Source: Cellulosimicrobium composti (GTDB lineage: Bacteria; Actinomycetota; Actinomycetes; Actinomycetales; Cellulomonadaceae). From it: a stretch of DNA of 60,112 nt. The position numbers and the translations under genes are program-made. This document shows, one piece after another, positions 51,124-58,206 of this stretch (position 1 is its first letter; the number at the start of each line of letters is the position of its first letter). The DNA lies in contig NZ_WMKA01000022.1 of the NCBI RefSeq assembly GCF_009711085.1, positions 1 to 60,112 of the forward strand. Direction: 5' to 3'. The notes below the pieces were generated by a model that worked only from the letters and a program-made list of their open reading frames with translations, was not told where the DNA came from and did not search any database.

Positions 51124-54100
51124 TCACCCGCAGGCGTGCGCCGCGTGCTCGACGACGACCTCGCTCGACACCTCCTCGCCGTCCACGACCGCGGTCGCCG
51201 TGACCGAGACCGAGCCCGCCTCGAGCGCCGTCGCCCGGGTCGCGAACGACTGGTAGGCGGACGCGCCGGGCTGGACGTCGGCGACCGTGCGCGACCCGAA
51301 CGCGGTCGTGAGGGTCACGTCGGCCGGGACGTCGGACGCGTTCGTCGCCGCGACCGCGAGGTACGCCGTGCCGGCGAGGCAGCGCGGCGCGACGGCGACG
51401 TCGAGCGCGACGCCCGCCGGCTCCTCGGCCGGCGTGACCACGAGGTCGCGCAGGCTCCCGGTGTTGTCGAACGAGCCGAAGCCCACCCGGCCCTCGCCGA
51501 ACGTCGTGTCGTTCGCCGTGAGGAGCGGCGTGTCGAGGCCGTCGACGTAGACGGCGACGTCGCCGCTGTCCGCGCACCGCACGACGCGCACGTCGTGCCA
51601 CTCCTCGTCGGTGACCGCGGGCGGGGCTCCGACCGCGCCGTCCCACTGGTCGTCGATCCGCTCCCGGTCCTTCCCGTCGACCTTGAAGATGCCGTTGTGG
51701 GCGTAGATCGTGTTGTCCTGCGACAGGTGCGCGTAGTAGTACTGCGTGTCCGACTGCCAGCCGAACACCACGATCACGTCCCGGTTGTTCACGGACGCCG
51801 GGGCGTCGAGCCTCACCTCGGCGTCGAGCGCGAACGAGCCGAGCTCCGGGCCCTCGGTGAGGACGGCGTACTCGAACGGGCGGCGGATGCCGTCGCCCGG
51901 GTCGGTGCCGGCCTCCGCGAGCACGATCCGGTCGCCCGGGAACTGCCACTTGGAGGGCGTGCGCGGCGCCCAGTGCTCGGCGCCCATCACGTCCGTGATC
52001 GGCTCGCCCGCGGGCGCGCACGACGGCGGCGCGGGCGGCTCGACCGGCTCGGCCCCGAACAGCGCGTACTGCGCGGCGATCTGCTCCGGGGTCGGGACGA
52101 CGTCGAGGAACATGAGGTCGTCCATGCGCCCGTGGAACGGGTTCGCCTCGCGCGCGTCCTGCGGGAAGCTGCCGCCGATCTTGATGCCCCGCGGGTCGGT
52201 GGGGGAGGTGGCCCCGGCGCCCCAGGGGTTCGAGGCGGTGTACCGGCCCTCGAGCTCCTCGCCGTTCATGTAGAGCTTCATCTCGCCCCCGGCGAAGTCG
52301 AACGTCGCGGCGAGGTGGACCCAGCGGTTGCGCTCGAGGATCTGGTCCCACGGCATGTCGGCCGCGAACGTCCACGAGCCGCCGCCGTCGACGCGGCGCC
52401 CGAGGGCCACGAGCTTGAGCTCGTCCCCGACCGTGATGACCTCCAGGAGCGCCCGCACCGCGTGGCCGTCGGAGTCGCCGGTCAGCACGCCGGCGAGGCC
52501 GATCGCGTTGTACCGGTCGTCAGGGTCGGCCGAGCCCGAGTTGAGCGCCGGGTGCTCGCCCGTGGGCTTGAACCAGCCCATGACCGAGATCTCGTCGGCG
52601 TCCGCGAAGGCCCCGAGCGAGTCGACGCCCTCGGGGTCGTAGACGCCCGCCTTCCAGTCGTCGTTCGACGACGCGCCCGGGCTCATCTGCTGCGTCTGCA
52701 GCGCCTCGCCCGCGCCCGGGTAGGCGCGGTCCGCGACGCGCATCTCGACACCGCCGTTGACGAGCTGGACGTCCGTGCCCGACCAGCCCTGGTCCGCCTC
52801 CCACGTCGGCGCGCCCTGGACCGGGTGGTCGAAGTCGTAGTGCGCGACGAGGTTGCCGGCGAGCTCCGGCAGCGCGACGGGCGAGCTCGCGGTCACGCGG
52901 CGTGCGCCGGTGACCTTCCAGATCTTCCCGTTCGCCTTGGCGACGAGGTACAGCTCGCCGTCGGCGTCGGAGCCGAACCGCAGGTCGACCCGCTGGTCGC
53001 CCACGAGCTCCTGGAACGTGGTCTCCTGCCCGTCGGCGAACACGCGCAGGTGCTCGATCTCCGCGAGGTCGTCGAGGTCGCCGTCGCTGCGGACCATCTC
53101 GTCCTGCTCGGTCGCCAGGACCCAGCCGCGCACGAGGTCGGTGAAGAGGTAGCGCCCGCGCAGCTCGGGGATGTCGCCGCGGTAGACGAACCCGCCGTTG
53201 AGCGCGACGCCCGCGTCGCCGGTCTGGCCGGGGTCGCGGTTGTGGTCGTACGCGGCCACGGGGTAGGTGAAGCCGTTCCCGGCGTCGTCCGCCGGCAGGG
53301 GGAAGATCTGCCGGTTGTCCGCGAGGAACGGTCCCTCGCGCACGGACCAGCCGAAGTTGTCGCCCGGCTCGACGGCGTACACCGACTCGACCTGCCACTC
53401 GCCGATGTGACCCAGGTACATCGTGTGGTCGCCCTCGGGGTCCCAGCTGATGCGGTGCGGGTCGCGCATCCCGACGGCGTAGATCTCGGGCAGCGCGCCC
53501 GGCGTGCCGAGGAACGGGTTGTCCGCGGGGATCCCGTACCGCCCGTTGGCGCTGTCGTCGCCGAGCGGGTCGATGCGGAAGATCTTGCCCTGCGGGGTCG
53601 CGAGGTTCTGCGGGTTGCCGTTGCCGACGCCGTTGCCGCCGTCGCCCACGAGGACGTACAGGTTGCCGTAGTCGGCGTCGCCCTCGGAGACGGTGGGGTT
53701 GAACGCGATCTGCTGCACGGTGTGCACGCGGCCCGCGAACGGCACGCGCAGGACCTCGCGGCTCGTGCCGGAGAAGACCTCGGCCGACGGGTCGGTCGCC
53801 TTCCACTCGGTGACGACGCTGTGGAACTGCGTGTTGCCGTACGCCGGGTAGTCCGGGGTGTCCTCCGTGAGCGCGGTGCCGCCCTCGGTGTGCACCGTGT
53901 AGAACAGCCCGTTCTCCGCGAAGTCGGGGTGGAACTCGGCCGAGCCGAGGCCCGTGCCCAGCCCGGCGCTGTTGTGGAAGTTGTCGAGGAACTGCTCGCG
54001 CACGTCCAGGTACGGCACGTACGCGCCCGTGTCCTTGTCGACCGTGTACAGCACCGCGTTGTTGTCGGGCACCATGAGGCGACCCGAGCCGTCGGGGATC

Positions 54101-55020
54101 TCGTCGAGGTGCGTGATGCGGTTGTGGCGCACGAGGCGCTGGTCCTGCGTCGCCGGGGTCGTCTCGGACTCCGGGAGCTGCGCGAGCTCGGTCACCTCGA
54201 TCCCGAGCGTCGAGGGGGTCGGGTCGGGCAGCGGGTTGAGCAGCGGCTGGGTCGGCGTCGTGCCGCCCGCCGCGCAGTCCGCGGGGTTGCCCGTCGGGAT
54301 CGCGAGGTTCTGCCCGGCCGTGTCGACGGCGACGTCGTCGAGCATGAGGCGGCCGGCGCTGCTGGCGCCGTTGATCCAGAAGAAGCGGTCGAGCGCGCCC
54401 GAGACGCTCTGCCGGAAGCCGAACTGCTCCTCCGTCCCCTCGGGCAGCCGGGTGATCTCCTCGTACGGGCCGCCCTGGCTGTACACGCTGACCGTGTCCG
54501 TCGCGTTGTCCGCGACGATCCACACGCACTGCCACGTGTCGCGCGACCACACGCCCGCGGGCTTGAACGCGCCACCGTCGCGCACGAGCATGACGTCGTC
54601 GTTCTGGTTGTTGACGTAGGCGCGGCTGTGCGCGTAGTCGGACGGCGCGTCGTTGTCCGTGATCCCGAAGGACGTGTCGACGCTGCCGGTGCGCATGAAG
54701 CGGAAGAACACGGTCCCGGTGGTCCCGTCGGCGATGCCCGGCACCGCGCGGTGGGCGCGCTGCGTGCCGCCGACCATCTCGAGGACCTGGTTGTTGCCGT
54801 TGAGCGGGTCGGCGATGACCCGTGCCGCCGAGGACGCGGACCAGCCGTCCTGCCCGTCCAGGGCGGTGCGCTCGTAGGCCTCGAAGCTCAGGATCTCGGT
54901 GAACTCGTCCTCGGCCGTCTCGGCGGCTGCTGGTGGCACGAGCAGCGTGCCTCCCAGGACGGCCGAGAGGGCGACGGCGAGCGCCGTCCTCCCTCGTCGG
55001 CTCGTATGCGTAGACGTCAT
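51124..55020 (-). CDS. Large secreted sugar dehydrogenase-like protein with LamG-type domains
   Basis: The 1298-residue exported protein starts at ATG 55020 (GGAG upstream). A signal peptide ends near residue 34. Regions in order: beta-sandwich (about 40-250); glucose/sorbosone dehydrogenase-type propeller (about 295-705: GRLMVPDNNAVLYTVDK, GVGNGNPQNLATPQGKIFRIDP, AVGMRDPHRISWDPEGD); LamG-type module (about 720-985: WVHLAATFDFAGGEMKLYMNG); another concanavalin-like module (about 1010-1195); and a Cys-flanked C-terminal domain (about 1210-1298) shared with the 27022-30798 protein. It likely oxidises or binds sugars of extracellular polysaccharides. A promoter with a GC-centred palindrome in its spacer lies about 240 bp upstream of the start. 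Confidence 0.87.
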   Translation of the reverse strand: MTSTHTSRRGRTALAVALSAVLGGTLLVPPAAAETAEDEFTEILSFEAYERTALDGQDGWSASSAARVIADPLNGNNQVLEMVGGTQRAHRAVPGIADGTTGTVFFRFMRTGSVDTSFGITDNDAPSDYAHSRAYVNNQNDDVMLVRDGGAFKPAGVWSRDTWQCVWIVADNATDTVSVYSQGGPYEEITRLPEGTEEQFGFRQSVSGALDRFFWINGASSAGRLMLDDVAVDTAGQNLAIPTGNPADCAAGGTTPTQPLLNPLPDPTPSTLGIEVTELAQLPESETTPATQDQRLVRHNRITHLDEIPDGSGRLMVPDNNAVLYTVDKDTGAYVPYLDVREQFLDNFHNSAGLGTGLGSAEFHPDFAENGLFYTVHTEGGTALTEDTPDYPAYGNTQFHSVVTEWKATDPSAEVFSGTSREVLRVPFAGRVHTVQQIAFNPTVSEGDADYGNLYVLVGDGGNGVGNGNPQNLATPQGKIFRIDPLGDDSANGRYGIPADNPFLGTPGALPEIYAVGMRDPHRISWDPEGDHTMYLGHIGEWQVESVYAVEPGDNFGWSVREGPFLADNRQIFPLPADDAGNGFTYPVAAYDHNRDPGQTGDAGVALNGGFVYRGDIPELRGRYLFTDLVRGWVLATEQDEMVRSDGDLDDLAEIEHLRVFADGQETTFQELVGDQRVDLRFGSDADGELYLVAKANGKIWKVTGARRVTASSPVALPELAGNLVAHYDFDHPVQGAPTWEADQGWSGTDVQLVNGGVEMRVADRAYPGAGEALQTQQMSPGASSNDDWKAGVYDPEGVDSLGAFADADEISVMGWFKPTGEHPALNSGSADPDDRYNAIGLAGVLTGDSDGHAVRALLEVITVGDELKLVALGRRVDGGGSWTFAADMPWDQILERNRWVHLAATFDFAGGEMKLYMNGEELEGRYTASNPWGAGATSPTDPRGIKIGGSFPQDAREANPFHGRMDDLMFLDVVPTPEQIAAQYALFGAEPVEPPAPPSCAPAGEPITDVMGAEHWAPRTPSKWQFPGDRIVLAEAGTDPGDGIRRPFEYAVLTEGPELGSFALDAEVRLDAPASVNNRDVIVVFGWQSDTQYYYAHLSQDNTIYAHNGIFKVDGKDRERIDDQWDGAVGAPPAVTDEEWHDVRVVRCADSGDVAVYVDGLDTPLLTANDTTFGEGRVGFGSFDNTGSLRDLVVTPAEEPAGVALDVAVAPRCLAGTAYLAVAATNASDVPADVTLTTAFGSRTVADVQPGASAYQSFATRATALEAGSVSVTATAVVDGEEVSSEVVVEHAAHACG

Positions 55021-55255
55021 CGTCTGCTCCACTTCGTCGGATGTGCTGGCACGACGCTGTTCAGCGCTGTCATGTCCTGCGACCCGGGGCGACGGTGTGC
55101 CTGCCGGGTCCTCCTGCACGCCGCCCGTGCCCCGCGGCCGCGTCGTTGCGGCGAGGTCGGTACGGGTCGCGCGCGCGGTCGGTGGCGGCCCCGCGCCGCC
55201 GCGTCCTGCTGTCCCGTCCCTGATCGAGCTGCACGTCCGTGTGCGCGACCCTCGC

Positions 55256-55285
55256 AGCGTAGGGAAGGCGCTTTCCGAGTGTCAA
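55256..55285 (-). promoter_or_regulatory. Promoter with embedded LacI-type operator for the secreted dehydrogenase
   Basis: On the minus strand TTGACA (55280-55285) and TACGCT (55256-55261) are 18 bp apart. The spacer contains GGAAAGCGCCTTCC (55263-55276), a near-perfect palindrome centred on GC of the type bound by LacI-family sugar regulators in actinomycetes. A repressor there would block transcription in the absence of an inducer sugar. The leader is about 230 nt long. Confidence 0.6.
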
Positions 55286-55292
55286 GGAACAG

Positions 55293-55311
55293 GGCCGGGC
55301 ACAGCCCGGCC
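55293..55311 (-). terminator. Terminator of the DUF6325 gene
   Basis: An 8-bp perfect stem (GGCCGGGC/GCCCGGCC) with a 3-nt loop starts 9 bp past the stop on the minus strand. Confidence 0.6.
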
Positions 55312-55319
55312 GGTGGTTC

Positions 55320-56228
55320 TCAGGAGGCGTCGGCGGCGTCGAGCGCGGCGACGACGGCCTCGACGGGGATGCGGCCGCCCGCCACGAGGGACCCGCCGCC
55401 GCGGCGCAGGGCGGCGGCGAACGGGGCCGCCCACGTGTTCTCGTACACGAGCACGCCGGCCGCCGCTCCGGGGGCGAGCGCCGCGCCGGCCTCCTCGAGG
55501 TCGTCGTCGCCGAGGATCCCGGAGGACGCGCCCTCGAAGACCGTCAGGTCGAACCCGCCCGTCGCGTCCAGGTTGCGCAGGTCCGCGGCGGACACCTCCC
55601 CGCTCGCGCTCTTGCGCACGAACGCGAGGTCGAGCACGCGGATGATCCCGCGATCGACGAGGTCGAGGAGGAGGGGCAGCGCCTCGCCGTCGAGACGGTT
55701 CTCGGGAAACTCGACCACGATGTAGTCGATCGGGCCCATCTCGTCGGTGTCGCGGTCCATCGGTCCCTCTCCTGTCGGCGTGGCCGGGAGCCGGGCGCCC
55801 GGCGGGGCGTCGGCGTCTCCACCGTGCCCGGAGGCGGACGGCGCGTCCTCACCCGCGAGGGGTGAGCGGGCCACCACCGCCGCGAGGAGCGCCGCGAGGT
55901 CCTCCTCGTCGACCCGGCGCGCGGTGCGCGCCCCGGGGTGCACGCGCTCCACGCCGTCGAGCATCCGCTGGGCGAGCGCACCGACACGGCCCCGCACCAC
56001 GACGTCGACGTCCGTGCGGTGCCCGGGGCCCCCGGTGCGCAGCTCGACCAGCTCGAGGCCGAGCGAGGCGAGGCGCTGCAGGAGCCCGTACAGCGCGGCC
56101 TGGTCGCGCACCGTCGCCTCGAGCTGCGTGCACTCGACCGCGCTCCGCGCACCGAGCTCGGCGAGCTCGGCCACCGGGAGCGACACCGAGCCCAGGACGG
56201 TCACCTCGACGACCGTCGTGCGGTCCAC
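55320..56228 (-). CDS. Two-part protein ending in a DUF6325-type domain
   Basis: A single open frame of 302 codons from GTG 56228 (GGAGGGG just upstream) contains two units. The first, about 110 residues (TTVVEVTVLGSVSLPVAELAELG, LQRLASLGLELVELRTGG), is an alpha-beta module of unknown function, followed by a Pro/Ala/Gly linker. The second, from Met at 55760 (146 residues), matches DUF6325: GPIDYIVVEFPENRLDGEALPLLLDLVDRGIIRVLDLAFVRK and a C-terminal VLVYENTWAAPFAAALRRGGG. A strong Shine-Dalgarno (AGGAGAGGG) before 55760 suggests the second unit can also be made alone. Function unknown; DUF6325 genes commonly neighbour SHOCT membrane proteins, as here. Confidence 0.7.
   Translation of the reverse strand: MDRTTVVEVTVLGSVSLPVAELAELGARSAVECTQLEATVRDQAALYGLLQRLASLGLELVELRTGGPGHRTDVDVVVRGRVGALAQRMLDGVERVHPGARTARRVDEEDLAALLAAVVARSPLAGEDAPSASGHGGDADAPPGARLPATPTGEGPMDRDTDEMGPIDYIVVEFPENRLDGEALPLLLDLVDRGIIRVLDLAFVRKSASGEVSAADLRNLDATGGFDLTVFEGASSGILGDDDLEEAGAALAPGAAAGVLVYENTWAAPFAAALRRGGGSLVAGGRIPVEAVVAALDAADAS
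55760..55775 (-). promoter_or_regulatory. Internal ribosome-binding site for the DUF6325 domain
   Basis: AGGAGAGGG lies 3-11 bases before an in-frame ATG in the linker of the two-part gene. It is better than most starts in this window and supports internal initiation of a 146-residue product. Confidence 0.5.
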
Positions 56229-56396
56229 GCGCCCCTCCGCCTCGCCCACGCCACCAGCGTGCGCGCAGGTCACGCGGCACGGATCACCCGGGGCGGGTGC
56301 CGCGAGCGACTACCCCCGGCGGGTGAGCACGAGCGCCCGGGCGGCCACCACAGTGGGAGCGTGGCGACGAGCGCCGCCGGAGACGAGGGGTGCCCG

Positions 56397-56780
56397 ATGG
56401 ACGGTTTCTGGGACTGGTTCTGGCTCATGGTGTGGTGGTTCCTCTTCATCGCGTACCTCGTCGTGCTGTTCCAGATCGTCGCCGACCTGTTCCGCGACAA
56501 GGCGCTGAGCGGCTGGTGGAAGGCGCTGTGGATCGTCGCCCTGATCGTCCTGCCGTACCTCGCGGCGCTCGTCTACGTCATCGCGCGCGGACGCGGCATG
56601 GCGGAGCGCCACGCCGAGGAGGACCGCGCGCGCCGGCAGGTCATGGACGACTACGTGCGTGCCACGGCCGGCAGCGGGCGCTCGCCGGCGAGCGAGATCG
56701 CCGACGCGAAGGCGCTGCTGGACTCGGGCACGATCGACGCCGACGAGTTCGCCCGGCTCAAGGCGCGGGCGCTCGCCTGA
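56397..56780 (+). CDS. SHOCT-domain small membrane protein
   Basis: The 127-residue protein has two N-terminal membrane helices with the phospholipase-D-nuclease N-terminal (PLDc_N) pattern (LMVWWFLFIAYLVVLFQIVADLFRD, WKALWIVALIVLPYLAALVYVIARGRGM). A C-terminal SHOCT motif follows (EIADAKALLDSGTIDADEFARLKARAL). Such proteins are envelope-stress associated in actinomycetes. It is followed 6 bp later by the next membrane gene, so they are probably co-transcribed. Confidence 0.88.
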   Translation: MDGFWDWFWLMVWWFLFIAYLVVLFQIVADLFRDKALSGWWKALWIVALIVLPYLAALVYVIARGRGMAERHAEEDRARRQVMDDYVRATAGSGRSPASEIADAKALLDSGTIDADEFARLKARALA

Positions 56781-56786
56781 GCCGCG

Positions 56787-58160
56787 ATGACCGACGAGAC
56801 CGGACCCGCGCCCGCCGACGTCGCCGCGCGGCTCGCCGCGCTCGAGCGCGAGAACGCGGAGCTGCGCCGCCGCCTCGAGGCGGTCGCGGGGGACGGGTCC
56901 GCGGGGGCCGGGCGCCCGGCCGCCGGCACGACGCCGGCCGTGCGGCGCCCGCACCGGAGGCTGCGGGCGGTGGCGTGCGCGGTGCTCGTCACGCTCGGCG
57001 CGCTCCTCGCGCCGCTGGGCGCCGTCTCCGCCTGGGCGCAGCGCGAGCTCACCGACACCGAGCGCTGGGTCGCGACCGTCGGGCCGCTCGCCGCCGACCC
57101 CGTCGTGCAGTCCGCGGTCGCGGGGCGCCTCACCGACGTCGTGATGTCGCGCGTCGACGTGGGCGCCCTCGTCGACGACCTGGTCGCCGGGCTCGAGGAG
57201 CGCGACGTCCCGCCGCGCGCCACGCGCGCGGTCGCCGCGCTCGAGGCGCCGCTCACCTCGGGCGTCGAGTCCCTCGTGCACGAGACCGCGACGCGCCTCG
57301 TGGAGAGCGACGCGTTCGAGGGCGCGTGGCTCCAGGCGAACCGGGTCGCGCACGAGCAGCTCGTCGCCGTGATGCGCGGCGAGGACGGCGACGTCCTCCA
57401 GGTCGGCGACGACGGGACGCTGTCGATCCAGCTGTCGGGCCTCATCGACCTGCTCAAGGAGCGCCTCGTCGAGCGCGGGCTCGACGTCGCGGCCCGCATC
57501 CCGTCGGTCGACGCGACGTTCACCGTCGCGCAGTCCGCGCAGCTCGTCGTGCTGCAGAACCGCTACGCCCAGGTCGTGACCCTGACGGCGTGGCTCCCGT
57601 GGCTCGCGCTCGCTCTGCTCGCGGCCGGCGTGCTCGTCGCGAACGACCGCCCGCGCGCGCTCGTCGTGGCGGGCCTGGCGCTGACGGCGGCGATGCTCAC
57701 GCTGGGGATCGGGCTCGCCGTGGCGCGCGGGCTGTACCTCGGCGCGCTCTCGGACCGCGTGCTGCGGCTCGACGCGGCCGAGGTGGTGTTCGACCAGGCC
57801 GTCGGCTACCTGCGGCTCACGCTGCGGACCGTGGGCGTCCTCGGACTCGTCGTCGCGCTCGCGGCCTACCTCGGCGGGCGCAGCGAGTCCGCGCAGAGCC
57901 TGCGCGCCGGCCTGTCCGGGCTCGGCGCCCGCGGCCGGCGCTGGGCCGAGGGGCGCGGCGTCACGTCCGGGCCCCTCGGCGACTGGCTCGGGCGGCACAA
58001 GGCCTTCGTGCGCGTCGTCGTCGTGGCGGTCGCCGCGCTCGTCGTCCTCCTCGCCGGGACGCCGACCCCGGGCCTCGTCGTGGGCACCGCGCTCGTCACG
58101 GGTCTGGTCCTCGTCGTCGTGGAGCTCGTCGCGCGGCCTCCCGTGGAGGGCCGGACCTGA
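56787..58160 (+). CDS. Coiled-coil integral membrane protein, hypothetical
   Basis: The 457-residue protein has an N-terminal coiled coil (VAARLAALERENAELRRRLEAV) and a helix (AVACAVLVTLGALLAPLGAVSAW). A large extracytoplasmic helical domain follows (about 85-260, TDTERWVATVGPLAADPVVQSAVAGRLTDVV), then four or so helices in the C-terminal half. It resembles actinobacterial integral membrane proteins of unknown role with the same ERWVATV...DPVVQ start of the outside domain. No enzymatic motif. Possibly an envelope-stress component together with the SHOCT protein. Confidence 0.8.
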   Translation: MTDETGPAPADVAARLAALERENAELRRRLEAVAGDGSAGAGRPAAGTTPAVRRPHRRLRAVACAVLVTLGALLAPLGAVSAWAQRELTDTERWVATVGPLAADPVVQSAVAGRLTDVVMSRVDVGALVDDLVAGLEERDVPPRATRAVAALEAPLTSGVESLVHETATRLVESDAFEGAWLQANRVAHEQLVAVMRGEDGDVLQVGDDGTLSIQLSGLIDLLKERLVERGLDVAARIPSVDATFTVAQSAQLVVLQNRYAQVVTLTAWLPWLALALLAAGVLVANDRPRALVVAGLALTAAMLTLGIGLAVARGLYLGALSDRVLRLDAAEVVFDQAVGYLRLTLRTVGVLGLVVALAAYLGGRSESAQSLRAGLSGLGARGRRWAEGRGVTSGPLGDWLGRHKAFVRVVVVAVAALVVLLAGTPTPGLVVGTALVTGLVLVVVELVARPPVEGRT

Positions 58161-58206
58161 GCACCGACGCCCTGCGCTCCGCGAGGCCCGGGCGTAGCCT
58201 GCCCCC

